A stretch of DNA of 64,000 bases, taken from Competibacter_A sp002352125 (GTDB taxonomy: Bacteria > Pseudomonadota > Gammaproteobacteria > Competibacterales > Competibacteraceae). Location: positions 1 through 64,000 of the forward strand of contig DAOROA010000004.1 of assembly GCA_035441325.1 (NCBI GenBank), read 5' to 3'. The position numbers and the translations under genes were made by a program. Shown one piece after another: positions 1-9,380 of the stretch (positions are counted from its first letter, which is position 1; each line of letters opens with the position of its first letter). The notes under the pieces were generated by a model, which was not told the origin of the DNA, did no database searches, and saw only the letters and a list, made by a program, of their open reading frames with translations.

Positions 1-67
1 CCTTCCGGATAACAAAAAATTTGAATGTGATAAAACTTAATTTACGGAGTATTTAATATCTTATCCG

Positions 68-991
68 TTAAGTTGGCGCATATGTCTCCACCACCTGCCT
101 CAATCCCGGCTGGCCCTGCCAATAGCCATCGCAAGCGCCATACGGCAACGCGGCATTGAGTACCCGCGCCGCTTCGATCGGACCACGTTCCCCGCGCAAA
201 CAAGTGGCGAAGGCTTCGATCACCGTTTCTGTACCTTCCGGTTGTGGGCTGATGCGCAGCACATCCACTTTTAATTCCCGTAATTCCGCCAATTCCGGCA
301 ACAAATTACAGGTCTGGGCCGATTGAGTCTGAATACCGTTGAGGGCCAGAAACGCCTGCCCCTCGCGGGTATTCAGCGTTAATCCTTCCGGATAGTCCAG
401 ACAGCGATACTGGCAATCGTCCTTGGGCAGATCATGATGCCGCGCCGTGAAGCAACGGGCCGAATACGCTAGCGGCAGGCGACCGTAAACGAACACCTCG
501 GTTTCTACATTATTCGGCCGCTCGGCTTGAATCGCGGCCAATGTCGTTCGCGATAATTCCACCGGCATCACCCACCGCTTGGCACCCAATCCGGCCAGAA
601 AGCGCAGAGTCTGACCGCTGTACACGTTGATGCCCGTCCCCAGCACGAACGCCGTCCCCTTCTCGGCCAGCAGCCGCACCGCGCCCATATCGTTCGCTTC
701 CACGATAAACCGGCCGTTTTCGCACAAGCGGCGCAGCGTCTTCAGTTCCGATTCTGCTTCCAGTAACGCCATCGTCGATAGAATCACTTCCTTGCCCGCC
801 GCACTCATCCGTTCCGCCAACGCCAACCAATCAGCGGTATTCATGGCGTGGCGCTTGGAGCACACCGTCTCGCCAAGATAAACGATGTCCACCGGAGCGG
901 TGCTTATCCGCTCGTAAAAGTCGAGTAGCTTTTCCTTTGGCCAGTAGTACAGCACCGGCCCCAGCGCCAGTTTCGGCTGACGTTCGGTCAT
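68..991 (-). CDS. ubiV: U32-family protein UbiV, O2-independent ubiquinone hydroxylation
   Basis: This is the partner of UbiU in hydroxylating the ubiquinone ring without O2. The reading frame extends upstream to 1078, but the family-like start is the ATG at 991 (MTERQPKLALG...), giving 307 residues; the E. coli protein is about 292. Four cysteines are visible at residues 44, 180, 193 and 197. Their spacing matches the four [4Fe-4S] ligands known for UbiV. It lies just downstream of ubiU on the same strand and is probably co-transcribed with it. No UbiT (SCP2-type) gene is visible here. Assignment rests on protein recognition plus the neighbouring ubiU. Confidence 0.9.
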   Translation of the reverse strand: MTERQPKLALGPVLYYWPKEKLLDFYERISTAPVDIVYLGETVCSKRHAMNTADWLALAERMSAAGKEVILSTMALLEAESELKTLRRLCENGRFIVEANDMGAVRLLAEKGTAFVLGTGINVYSGQTLRFLAGLGAKRWVMPVELSRTTLAAIQAERPNNVETEVFVYGRLPLAYSARCFTARHHDLPKDDCQYRCLDYPEGLTLNTREGQAFLALNGIQTQSAQTCNLLPELAELRELKVDVLRISPQPEGTETVIEAFATCLRGERGPIEAARVLNAALPYGACDGYWQGQPGLRQVVETYAPT

Positions 992-1002
992 GGTTGCGGC
1001 CC

Positions 1003-2034
1003 TCACTGCCAGGTCCGGTGATAGGCGCCTAAAGTGGTCTGGTGGCCTTCGGACACCTTGCCCAATTCCCGTTGCCATTCCGGTTTCGGCGCATAGGCGG
1101 CAGGATTACGCCGGCAGGCATCAATAGCCGCGCGCCAAACCTTGGTGACTTGGGTCACATAGGCCGGGCTGCGCTGGCGGCCCTCGATCTTGATCGCCGC
1201 GATGCCCATTTCCTGCAACTCCGGCAACAATTCCAACGTATTCAAGCTAGTTGGCTCCTCGATGGCGTAATACGTCTGGTCGGCCACCTCGAACCGGCCT
1301 TTGCACAAGGTTGGATAACCGGCCGGCTCGCCTGGCGCATAGCGGTCGATCAGCAGCCCTCCCAAGCGGGTTTCCAACCCACGCGGTGTTTCCTCCCAGC
1401 GCACCGCCTTAGCCGGCGAACAAACGCCGCACATGTTGGGCGACTCGCCGGTTACGTAGGACGACAACAGACAGCGCCCCTCCACCATGATGCACAACCC
1501 GCCAAAACCGAAGACTTCGATGCCGACCGGGCTGTTTTCCAAAACGTGCTTCACTTGCGGCAAGGACAACACGCGGGGTAACACGACCCGCCGGATACCG
1601 AAATGCTCGTGATAAAAGCGGATGGCTTCGTAATTGGTCGCGGAGCCCTGCACCGACAAATGCAGCGGCAACTTCGGATACCGGCGACTCGCATAGTCCA
1701 GCACGCTGATATCGGCGGCAATGATCGCGTCCACCCCGAGTTCCGCCGCCTGATCCACCGCTCGCTGCCAGCGTTCCCAGCCGGCCGGCTGAGGGAAGGT
1801 GTTGAGAGCCACGAACACCCGCCGACCCTTGGCGTGCGCGTATTGCACGCCCTGGGTGGCCGTCTTGGCATCGAAGTTCAGGCCGGGAAAATGGCGGGCG
1901 TTGGTATCGTCGCGGAAGCCGATGTAAACCGAATCGGCGCCGTTGTCCACAGCAGTTTTCAGCGAGGGCAGATTACCGGCAGGACAGACCAGTTCGAGAG
2001 ATTTCGGCTGGGAGGATGAGATGGAAACGGCCAC
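1003..2034 (-). CDS. ubiU: U32-family protein UbiU, O2-independent ubiquinone hydroxylation
   Basis: UbiU forms a heterodimer with UbiV for O2-independent ubiquinone synthesis. The protein carries the U32 signature region (EVFGFGGLCIMVEGRC) followed by CSPAK and GYPTLCKGR. Cysteines 181, 188, 205 and 244 have exactly the spacing of the E. coli UbiU [4Fe-4S] ligands (offset of 12). The open frame runs back to 2190 inside purD, but a GTG at 2034 with GGGGAG just upstream, 4 nt after the purD stop, is the likely start (343 residues). It is therefore probably translated from a purD-ubiU-ubiV message. Confidence 0.9.
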   Translation of the reverse strand: MAVSISSSQPKSLELVCPAGNLPSLKTAVDNGADSVYIGFRDDTNARHFPGLNFDAKTATQGVQYAHAKGRRVFVALNTFPQPAGWERWQRAVDQAAELGVDAIIAADISVLDYASRRYPKLPLHLSVQGSATNYEAIRFYHEHFGIRRVVLPRVLSLPQVKHVLENSPVGIEVFGFGGLCIMVEGRCLLSSYVTGESPNMCGVCSPAKAVRWEETPRGLETRLGGLLIDRYAPGEPAGYPTLCKGRFEVADQTYYAIEEPTSLNTLELLPELQEMGIAAIKIEGRQRSPAYVTQVTKVWRAAIDACRRNPAAYAPKPEWQRELGKVSEGHQTTLGAYHRTWQ

Positions 2035-2038
2035 GATT

Positions 2039-3337
2039 TTACTCCCCACGCTCGCGCGCGATGGCCCGATAGCCGATGTCGGTACGGTAATAAACGCCAT
2101 CCCAATACACCCGCTTGGCCAAGTTGTAGGCCAGGCTTTGCGCTTCGGCGACCGTGCCGCCCAGTGCGGTGGCGCACAGTACCCGGCCACCGTGCGTCAC
2201 GATATGGCCCTCTTTTGTCTCCAGCGTGCCGGCGTGGAATAGCTTCACGTCACCGCCTAACTCCTCGTCGTGGTGCGGCAAGCCTTCGATGACATCGCCT
2301 TTGCGATAAGCACCTGGATAGCCGGCGGCGGTCATCACCACACCCAACGCCGGTCGAGGGTCCCAATCCACCTTGATCTCATGCAACCGCCCATCCAGAG
2401 CCGCCCCGCACAACTCCACCAGATCGGAACGCAAGCGCATGATGAGCGGCTGGGTTTCGGGATCGCCCAACCGGCAGTTGTATTCGAGCACCTTGGGACC
2501 GCCGGCGGTCATCATCAAGCCGGCGTAGAGAAAACCGACATAGCGGCAACCTTCCGCCGCCATGCCGCGCACGGTGGGTTCGATGATGTCGGCCATCACC
2601 CGGTCATGCAGTTCCGGCGTCACCACCGGCGCGGGAGAATATGCGCCCATGCCGCCCGTGTTCGGTCCTCGGTCGCCGTTGTCGCGCGCTTTGTGATCCT
2701 GCGACGACGCGAACGGCAAGATGTGCTCGCCATCGGTCATGACGATGAAACTGGCCTCCTCGCCCCGTAGAAATTCCTCGATCACCACCCGGTGGCCGGC
2801 CTTGCCAAAATCGGTACCGCTCAACATGCCTCGCATGGCGGCGATGGCCTCGTCCTCGCTTTGCGCCAGAATAACGCCCTTGCCCGCCGCCAAGCCGTCG
2901 GCCTTGACCACTACCGGCGCACCCATTTCGCGGATATAGGCTTCTGCCGCATCGGGGTCGGTGAAACTCTGGTAACGGGCGGTCGGGATGCGATGACGGG
3001 CCAGAAAATCCTTGGCGAAGGCTTTGGAACCTTCCAGTTGCGCCGCCGCCTTGCCCGGCCCGAAACAGCGCAGGCCGGCATTGGCGAACAGGTCGGTGAT
3101 GCCCAACACCAACGGCACCTCGGGACCGATGATGGTCAAGTCCACATGATGACCCAAGGCGAACTTGAGCAAATCCGGCGGATCGTCGGCGGTGATGGCG
3201 ATGTTGGTGACCTTGGGTTCGCGGGCGGTGCCGGCGTTGCCCGGCGCGACGTAGACGTTGTTCACCCGGCTAGATTGCGCCACCTTCCAGGCCAGGGCGT
3301 GTTCGCGGCCACCGCCGCCGACGATCAGAACATTCAT
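2039..3337 (-). CDS. purD: Phosphoribosylamine-glycine ligase (GARS)
   Basis: It catalyses ATP-dependent ligation of glycine to 5-phosphoribosylamine, the second step of purine synthesis. The length (432 aa) matches the family. The N-terminal MNVLIVGGGGREHALAWK glycine-rich motif, an ATP-grasp region (KADGLAAGKGV) and the NTGGMGAYSP motif are visible. It follows purH on the same strand, separated by 54 nt that contain a CCCTCTCCC/GGGAGAGGG hairpin. The usual gammaproteobacterial purHD order is kept. Confidence 0.97.
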   Translation of the reverse strand: MNVLIVGGGGREHALAWKVAQSSRVNNVYVAPGNAGTAREPKVTNIAITADDPPDLLKFALGHHVDLTIIGPEVPLVLGITDLFANAGLRCFGPGKAAAQLEGSKAFAKDFLARHRIPTARYQSFTDPDAAEAYIREMGAPVVVKADGLAAGKGVILAQSEDEAIAAMRGMLSGTDFGKAGHRVVIEEFLRGEEASFIVMTDGEHILPFASSQDHKARDNGDRGPNTGGMGAYSPAPVVTPELHDRVMADIIEPTVRGMAAEGCRYVGFLYAGLMMTAGGPKVLEYNCRLGDPETQPLIMRLRSDLVELCGAALDGRLHEIKVDWDPRPALGVVMTAAGYPGAYRKGDVIEGLPHHDEELGGDVKLFHAGTLETKEGHIVTHGGRVLCATALGGTVAEAQSLAYNLAKRVYWDGVYYRTDIGYRAIARERGE

Positions 3338-3359
3338 TTAAATGACCCTCATCCCCAAT

Positions 3360-3380
3360 CCCTCTCCCACAGGGAGAGGG
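3360..3380. repeat. Intergenic hairpin of the CCCTCTCCC family, copy 1
   Basis: A perfect 9-bp inverted repeat, CCCTCTCCC-ACA-GGGAGAGGG, lies between purH and purD. It has no following T-run, so it is not a typical intrinsic terminator. Related hairpins occur near 19431, 35642 and 51902, always at gene ends. Confidence 0.7.
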
Positions 3381-3391
3381 GCGTATTATTT

Positions 3392-4972
3392 TTAGTGCCG
3401 GAAATGCCGCATTCCGGTGAACACCATCGTCATACCGTGCTCGTCGGCGGCGGCGATCACCTCGTTGTCGCGCATGGAGCCGCCCGGTTCGATGACGGCG
3501 GTAATGCCTTGTTCAGCGGCCAAATCGATACCATCGCGGAACGGGAAAAAGGCGTCGGACGCCATTGCCGCGCCTTTCAGGTCCAGTTTTTCCTCCCGCG
3601 CTTTCATGATGGCGATATTGGCCGAGAACACCCGGCTCATCTGGCCGGCCCCGACCCCGAGAATCATGCCGTCCTTGCCGTAAACGATGGCGTTCGATTT
3701 GACGAATTTCACCACTTGCCAAGCGAACAACAGATCGATCATTTCCTGGCCGGTCGGCTGCCGTTTGGTCACCACTTTCAATTCTGACCTAGCGACTTGG
3801 CCCAAATCGCGATCCTGCACCAGCAAGCCACCCGTGACCCGCTTGTAGTCCCAGCCCGGCGCGCGCTCGGCGCCCCAACTGCCGCAGGCCAGCACCCGCA
3901 CATTTTGCTTGCTGGCGGTCGCGGCCAACGCCTCCGGCGTGACTTCCGGGGCAATGATCACTTCGACGAACTGCCGGTCCACAATCGCCTTGGCGGTCGC
4001 GCCATCCAGTGGCCGGTTGAAGGCGATGATGCCGCCGAAAGCCGAGGTCGGATCGGTTTTATAGGCGCGGTCGTAAGCTTCCAGAATGCTCGAACCGATG
4101 GCCACGCCACAGGGATTGGCATGCTTGACGATCACGCAAGCCGGCGCATCGAAACCCTTGACACATTCCAGCGCGGCGTCGGTATCGGCGACGTTGTTGT
4201 AGGACAATTCCTTGCCCTGTAACTGGCGGGCAGTAGCGATGCAAGCTTCCGCCGGCTTCGGTTCGACGTAGAACGCCGCGCCCTGATGCGGATTTTCGCC
4301 GTAGCGCATGTCCTGCGCCTTGATGAACTGAGTGCTGTAAGTACGCGGAAACGGATCGCGTTCACCTTCGGCGCGGATCGAACCGAGATAGTTGGCGATA
4401 GCGCCGTCGTAGCGGCCGGTGTGCTCGAACACCTTGACTGCCAGATCGAAGCGCGTGGCCTGACTCACCACGCCGTTGTTGTCGCGCATCTCGGTCAACA
4501 CCCGCTGGTAGTCATTAGCATCCACTACCACGGTGACTGCCGCGTGATTTTTGGCCGCCGCCCGCAGCATCGCCGGTCCGCCGATATCGATGTTTTCGAT
4601 GGCGTCCGCCAAGGCGCAATTCGGCTTGGCGACCGTGGCCTCGAACGGATAGAGATTCACCACCAGCAGGTCGATGGGTGGAATGCCGTGCTCAACCATA
4701 GCCCCGTCGTCTTCGCCACGCCGCCCCAGCAGGCCGCCGTGAATTTTCGGATGCAAGGTCTTGAGGCGACCGTCCATCATTTCCGGGAAACCGGTGTAAT
4801 CGGCGACTTCGATGGCGGGAATACCGTTGCTGGCCAGCAGCTTGGCCGTGCCGCCAGTGGAGAGAATCTCTACGCCCCGTTCGATCAGGGCGCGGGAGAA
4901 CTCCACGATACCGGTCTTGTCGGAAACGCTGATGAGGGCACGGCGGATGGGGAAAGCGGTCATTGAATTCAT
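3392..4972 (-). CDS. purH: Bifunctional AICAR formyltransferase / IMP cyclohydrolase
   Basis: It catalyses the last two steps of IMP synthesis. The N-terminal MGS-like IMP cyclohydrolase domain (RRALISVSDKTGIVEF...) occupies roughly residues 1-150. The AICAR transformylase domain follows and contains the catalytic KHANPCGVA motif. About 526 residues match the family (E. coli 529). ATGs occur at 4972 and 4963; the frame is open to 4996. I took 4972, but 4963 (MTAFPIRRAL) is equally possible. Confidence 0.97.
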   Translation of the reverse strand: MNSMTAFPIRRALISVSDKTGIVEFSRALIERGVEILSTGGTAKLLASNGIPAIEVADYTGFPEMMDGRLKTLHPKIHGGLLGRRGEDDGAMVEHGIPPIDLLVVNLYPFEATVAKPNCALADAIENIDIGGPAMLRAAAKNHAAVTVVVDANDYQRVLTEMRDNNGVVSQATRFDLAVKVFEHTGRYDGAIANYLGSIRAEGERDPFPRTYSTQFIKAQDMRYGENPHQGAAFYVEPKPAEACIATARQLQGKELSYNNVADTDAALECVKGFDAPACVIVKHANPCGVAIGSSILEAYDRAYKTDPTSAFGGIIAFNRPLDGATAKAIVDRQFVEVIIAPEVTPEALAATASKQNVRVLACGSWGAERAPGWDYKRVTGGLLVQDRDLGQVARSELKVVTKRQPTGQEMIDLLFAWQVVKFVKSNAIVYGKDGMILGVGAGQMSRVFSANIAIMKAREEKLDLKGAAMASDAFFPFRDGIDLAAEQGITAVIEPGGSMRDNEVIAAADEHGMTMVFTGMRHFRH

Positions 4973-5095
4973 GCAAAAATCCGTTGGTCGGAGCAAGTGA
5001 GGTTAATTTAGGCGTACGGATGTCCGGGAGCGCCGCGCGCGACACTCACCCTACGGCTGAACCGGAACGCAAAAGAGCTGAGCATGTCGCGAGAA

Positions 5096-5761
5096 TCAAG
5101 CGGCATCGGTCGGGATCAAACCAAAATACAGATCGTAAAATCGATCCTTCTCGGGGTCGTACTGCATCAGTTCGCCGTTTTCCAGATCGTAGTACCAACC
5201 ATACAACTTCAACTGGCCTTGCTCGACTCGCTGGCGGATGAACGGAAAGGTCATGAGATTGTTCAGCGAGGCGCGGATACCGGCCCGTTCGCAAGCCCGC
5301 TGCTTGAATTCCTTGCTGGCGTCGGGCCAGCGTTGCAGTACCTCGTCGCGGGCCGACGCGGCAATCTTGACCCACGGCGCGATGAAACCTTCACCCTCTT
5401 CGTTCTCGCCGTAGCCTTCCAGCAACGCCCGGATGCCACCGCAGCGCGAATGGCCGAGCACGATGATGTTATGCACCTTCAGGTTGCAAACGGCGAATTC
5501 CACGGCGGCACTGGTGCCGTGATAGCGGCCGCCCGTCTCGTAGGGCGGTATCAGGTTGGCGACGTTGCGCACCACGAACAAATCGCCGGGCGCGGAATCG
5601 GTCAAAATGGCGGGATCTACCCGGGAATCGCTGCAACCGATCAGCAGCGTGCGCGGCGTTTGCCCTTGCATCGCCAGCCGGTTGAATAATTCCCGGTTCG
5701 GCTCGAAATTCTTGACGCGAAAGCGCTGGAAACCTTGCAATAGTTCATTGATAGTGGTCAT
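5096..5761 (-). CDS. can: Beta-class carbonic anhydrase
   Basis: It interconverts CO2 and bicarbonate and so supplies bicarbonate for carboxylations, including purine synthesis next door. At 221 residues it is the usual size. The zinc and active-site residues of the beta class are in place: Cys43-Ser-Asp45-Ser-Arg47, His104 and Cys107 (GHSRCGG). It is co-oriented with purH 123 nt away and divergent from the YcgL-domain gene. Confidence 0.95.
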   Translation of the reverse strand: MTTINELLQGFQRFRVKNFEPNRELFNRLAMQGQTPRTLLIGCSDSRVDPAILTDSAPGDLFVVRNVANLIPPYETGGRYHGTSAAVEFAVCNLKVHNIIVLGHSRCGGIRALLEGYGENEEGEGFIAPWVKIAASARDEVLQRWPDASKEFKQRACERAGIRASLNNLMTFPFIRQRVEQGQLKLYGWYYDLENGELMQYDPEKDRFYDLYFGLIPTDAA

Positions 5762-5837
5762 GGCGTATCATCCGTTAACCCTGGTCGGTCCGGCATTATA
5801 TCCTGTCGCTTCCCAACCTTCCGCCCGGAGAGGCCCA

Positions 5838-6092
5838 ATGCAGTGCGCAATCTACAAAAGCCGAAAAAAGCAGGATACTTATCTCTATCTAGCCGCTAAG
5901 GAGGACTTCTCCCGCGTCCCCGAACCGCTGCTGCAACTCATCGGTCAACCGGTTCACGTCATGGATCTGGAACTGTCCCCCGATCGCAAGCTAGCCCAGG
6001 AAGACGCGGCCGAGGTTCTGCACAACCTCCGGGAACGCGGCTGGCACTTGCAGATGCCGCGTCAGGACGAGTGGCTCGGCATTAAGCACTGA
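5838..6092 (+). CDS. YcgL domain-containing protein
   Basis: An 84-residue protein of the small YcgL (DUF709) family typical of gammaproteobacteria. Conserved-looking parts are MQCAIYKSRKKQDTYLYL at the start and a C-terminal RGWHLQMPRQDE. The molecular function of the family is not established. The longer open frame from 5556 is an artefact of overlap with the carbonic anhydrase gene. The ATG at 5838 has CGGAGAGG 5-12 nt upstream. The aminotransferase starts 21 nt downstream, so the pair is probably co-transcribed. Confidence 0.85.
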   Translation: MQCAIYKSRKKQDTYLYLAAKEDFSRVPEPLLQLIGQPVHVMDLELSPDRKLAQEDAAEVLHNLRERGWHLQMPRQDEWLGIKH

Positions 6093-6113
6093 AATATCAC
6101 GGAATCTAATCCT

Positions 6114-7310
6114 ATGTTCTCCGAACGCATCGACCGTTTGACCAGCTCCCTCATCCGGGAATTGCTCGCCCTCACCCAGAAGCCCGACATCATTTCCTTC
6201 GCTGGGGGATTACCGGCTCGCGAGGCCATGCCGCTGCTGGATTTGGTCGATCTACCGCCCGACCTGAGCCAGTACGGCACCACCGACGGCGAGCCGGAAT
6301 TGCGGGCCGCCATCGCCGCACAATTGACCGGTCTCGGTCTGTGTTGCCGGCCGGAACAGATTTTGGTGACCACCGGTTCGCAGCAGGGCATCGATCTGGT
6401 TTCCAAGCTGTATATCGACCCCGGTACACCGGTCGCGGTGGAAGCGCCGAGCTACCTGGCGGCCCTGCAATCGTTCCGGCTGTTCGGCGCCCGCTTCGAG
6501 GAACTGCCGCTGGCGCCCAACGGCATCGATCCGGAACAGTTGCGCCAAGTCATCCATCGCCACCGGCCGGCGTTCGTCTACCTCATCCCGACCTTCCAGA
6601 ACCCGGCCGGCGTCTGCTACGACGAGGCGACCCGCGCGGCGGTCGCGGCGGTACTGCGCGAGACCGGCACGCCGCTGTTGGAGGACGAACCGTACCGGGA
6701 GCTGGTCTACGAACCGGTGGACCGCACGCCGCTTTGCGCCCGCTTGGGCGAGAAGGATACCTGGATGTACATGGGCACATTTTCCAAGACCGGCATTCCC
6801 GGCCTGCGGGTCGGCTATATCGCCGCGTCCGAGAACGTGCATCCTTATCTGGTACGGCTCAAACAATCCACCGATCTGCACACCAACCGCATCGGTCAGT
6901 GGTGGTGTGCCCGCTTCGTGAATTCCCGCGACTACCCGGCACACCTGGAGCGGCTGCGGGCATTCTACCGCGAGCGGCGCGACGCCATGCAAGCGGCCCT
7001 AACCCGCCATCTTGGCGAACTGGCGGAATGGACCTTGCCCAACGGTGGATTGTTCTTCTGGGTCCGTTTGAAGAGCGGTGGCGACACTCGCGCTCTGCTG
7101 ATGCGGGCGCTGGAACGCAAAGTGGCGTTCATGCCCGGCGAGGCGTTTTTCGCCAACCCCGATGCTCGGCAAGGCGCGTTCATGCGCCTCAACTTCAGCC
7201 ACGCCACGCTCGAACAACTGGAACGCGGCATGATGGTACTGGCAGAGGTCATCCGGGAACAACGCGGCGGCGTCGTGGCGGAGAACGCCGCCGGCGTCGT
7301 GGCGATTTAG
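6114..7310 (+). CDS. PLP-dependent aminotransferase, class I/II
   Basis: A 398-residue fold-type I aminotransferase of the LysN/ARO8-like group. It shows the N-terminal SFAGGLP and YG..GEPELR motifs, TFQNPAG, LLEDEPYREL with the cofactor Asp191, and the PLP lysine Lys225 in GTFSKTGIPGLRVGY. The resemblance is to 2-aminoadipate or aromatic transaminases, but the substrate cannot be read from the sequence. A MocR N-terminal DNA-binding domain is absent. It follows the YcgL gene with a 21-nt gap. Confidence 0.88.
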   Translation: MFSERIDRLTSSLIRELLALTQKPDIISFAGGLPAREAMPLLDLVDLPPDLSQYGTTDGEPELRAAIAAQLTGLGLCCRPEQILVTTGSQQGIDLVSKLYIDPGTPVAVEAPSYLAALQSFRLFGARFEELPLAPNGIDPEQLRQVIHRHRPAFVYLIPTFQNPAGVCYDEATRAAVAAVLRETGTPLLEDEPYRELVYEPVDRTPLCARLGEKDTWMYMGTFSKTGIPGLRVGYIAASENVHPYLVRLKQSTDLHTNRIGQWWCARFVNSRDYPAHLERLRAFYRERRDAMQAALTRHLGELAEWTLPNGGLFFWVRLKSGGDTRALLMRALERKVAFMPGEAFFANPDARQGAFMRLNFSHATLEQLERGMMVLAEVIREQRGGVVAENAAGVVAI

Positions 7311-7430
7311 AGACTGCGCGAAAACCGCTCGCCTGCATGTGGGGGCGGAATGTGAAACACCTCAAAACCGAACCTCAAACCATCCTCGATCAGTTCGGGC
7401 CAAAACATCAGGCAGCTCTTTGATAGGTAT

Positions 7431-8324
7431 TCAAAGCATGATGATCGGCTGATCGATGCACTCGTCTCCTCCGTCCTTCGGCGATGCCAGCTTGCGGCGC
7501 AGCACTGCCAGCAACGCATCGCGCGAACGCGGCAGCGGTTGACGCTCGCCGCCGCCGTTCTCTTCGCACAGCATCTGCGCCAATTCGAGCAGTAGCGGCG
7601 GTCGCAACCGCGCCTGTTGCAGCATCTCCCGATCCTTCAGCACCGTTGTGGTCTCTCCTTGGCATAGCACGGTGCCATCGTGGAACAACGCAACCTCGTC
7701 GGCCCAAGAGTAGGCCAACTCCACATCGTGGGTCGAAAACACCAAAGTCGTGCCGGTCTCGTGCAACTGTTGCAGGGCGCCCAGCAAATGGGTCACTCCG
7801 TGCAAATCCAGCCCTGCAGTCGGTTCGTCGAGCACCAAAATTTCCGGACGCATCGCCAAGACTCCGGCGATAGCGGCGCGTTTTTTCTGACCGAAACTGA
7901 GCGCGTGTGTGGCGCGGCTGGCAAGATGGGCAATGCGCAACGCCGCCAGTGCCTCGTCGACACGCTGACGAGCGGCCAGATCGGACAGGCCCAGATTCAG
8001 CGGCCCAAACGAGACATCCTGTTCGACGGTTGCGGCAAACAATTGATCGTCCGGTTCTTGCAGCACCAGACCGACCCGCCGCCGCCAAGCGTTGATGGCG
8101 CGGTGGTCGTAGGCGGCTGGCCGGCCATCGAACAAAACTTCGCCCCGAGCAGGTCGCAAAGTACCGTTGAGGTGCAACAGCAAAGTGGTTTTGCCGGAGC
8201 CGTTGGAACCCAGAACAGCCAGTTTTCGGCCTCGCTCTATCGTCAGATCGAGGTCGTGTAAAGCGACAATCCCGCCGGGATAACGATATTCCAGCCCGCG
8301 GGTCGCCAAAAGAGGCTCTGTCAT
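7431..8324 (-). CDS. cbiO: Cobalt ECF-type transporter ATPase CbiO
   Basis: The ATP-binding subunit of the CbiMNQO cobalt importer. Walker A (GSNGSGKTT, residues 40-48), the ABC signature (LSFGQKKR, 143-150) and Walker B (ILVLDEP, 163-169) are visible. The H-loop histidine is in STHD. The open frame runs to 9050 through cbiQ in another frame; the true start is the ATG at 8324, which overlaps the cbiQ stop by 4 nt. It is 297 residues, with a C-terminal extension beyond the ATPase core. It is the last gene of the riboswitch-controlled operon. Confidence 0.93.
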   Translation of the reverse strand: MTEPLLATRGLEYRYPGGIVALHDLDLTIERGRKLAVLGSNGSGKTTLLLHLNGTLRPARGEVLFDGRPAAYDHRAINAWRRRVGLVLQEPDDQLFAATVEQDVSFGPLNLGLSDLAARQRVDEALAALRIAHLASRATHALSFGQKKRAAIAGVLAMRPEILVLDEPTAGLDLHGVTHLLGALQQLHETGTTLVFSTHDVELAYSWADEVALFHDGTVLCQGETTTVLKDREMLQQARLRPPLLLELAQMLCEENGGGERQPLPRSRDALLAVLRRKLASPKDGGDECIDQPIIML

Positions 8325-9073
8325 GGCAACTCGCGCGCCAATAGACCACCGACTGTGCCGACCAGCCCGACCAACCCCAATCCTGCCGCCAGCCGTATCC
8401 AGGACAGGGTGCACCGCGACGCCAAAACCCGCAATTCGCCGTCGTAACCGCGCGCCGCCAGACCGATTTCCAACCGGTGTGCCTGCTCCAGCGCCCGCTG
8501 AAACAGATTGCCCGCCAGTAGTCCCACGGAGCGCACACCGCGATCGAAGCGCGAATAGCCTTGCCGCGCCGCCTGCGCCCGCCGGCCGGTTAATGCCCGT
8601 TCGGCAAACACGAAAATCAATCGGTATATCAGCAGGATCAGTTCGATGATGCCAGCCGGGACTCCCACCCGCCGCAGGAGCGGAATCAAATCGGTCAACG
8701 GCGTGGTCAGCGCCAGAAACGCCAGGCAACTCACCGCCGCCAATGCCCGCACGCTCGTCGCGAGCGCCAGATGTAAGCCATCCGAAGAGAATCGAAGATC
8801 GAGACCATCGGTGAAACGGATCGACATCGCCAAAAAAGGCGCGCCGGCCAAAAGAAAAGTCATCGGTGCTGCCAGCACCGCCAGCACCGCGCGCAGCGGC
8901 ACGCCAGCGCCGCACACGGTCGCCAGCGCGGTGCTCGTCAGCACCAGCGGACCGGTGGTCAGCGGTGGCAACATCAGGGTCAGAAGCAACAATCCACCTG
9001 CCGGCAACAATTTTTCGACCGGATGCCGGTCGCACCAGCGGTTGGTCCAAGCATGGTGGTCAATCGCCAGCAT
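8321..9073 (-). CDS. cbiQ: Cobalt ECF transporter T component CbiQ
   Basis: The integral membrane coupling subunit of the cobalt importer. It has several hydrophobic segments and the characteristic ARG motif of T components (LEIGLAARGYDGE near the C-terminus). I chose the ATG at 9073 (MLAIDHHAW...), giving 250 residues. The frame is open to 9127 inside cbiN. The stop overlaps the cbiO start (ATGA) and the start overlaps the end of cbiN, as expected for one translationally coupled operon. Confidence 0.92.
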   Translation of the reverse strand: MLAIDHHAWTNRWCDRHPVEKLLPAGGLLLLTLMLPPLTTGPLVLTSTALATVCGAGVPLRAVLAVLAAPMTFLLAGAPFLAMSIRFTDGLDLRFSSDGLHLALATSVRALAAVSCLAFLALTTPLTDLIPLLRRVGVPAGIIELILLIYRLIFVFAERALTGRRAQAARQGYSRFDRGVRSVGLLAGNLFQRALEQAHRLEIGLAARGYDGELRVLASRCTLSWIRLAAGLGLVGLVGTVGGLLARELP

Positions 9074-9380
9074 CCGCGCCGTCCCGTTCCCGTTTTCGTT
9101 GCTGGGCTTGACCGCGCCGAAGGCCAAGATAATAACCCAGCAGCCCGCTCCCCAGCGCCGCTTGCAAGACGAACAGCAAATTCTCGATTTCGCCGCTGGG
9201 CGGTTCCCAAAGCGGCTGAAACCAGGGTCTGTAGTCCGGGTTGGATGCGACGATAACTTTTCGGCTTTGATCGTCTGTACCCAAAAACGACTCTTTCAAA
9301 CCGCTGGGTAGCGGCAACAGCAGCGGCAAAATCGCCAGCAGCAACGCGATGGACAACAAAACGAGATTGGTGCGTTTCAT
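9060..9380 (-). CDS. cbiN: Cobalt transporter accessory subunit CbiN
   Basis: A 106-residue small membrane protein with an N-terminal hydrophobic segment, a periplasmic stretch (GTDDQSRKVIVASNPDYRPWFQPLW) and a second hydrophobic segment. This is the CbiN topology, which supports CbiM in Co2+ capture. The start is the ATG at 9380, overlapping the cbiM stop by 4 nt. The much longer open frame to 10115 is an artefact. The tail is Arg/Lys-rich and cytoplasmic. Confidence 0.88.
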   Translation of the reverse strand: MKRTNLVLLSIALLLAILPLLLPLPSGLKESFLGTDDQSRKVIVASNPDYRPWFQPLWEPPSGEIENLLFVLQAALGSGLLGYYLGLRRGQAQQRKRERDGADAGD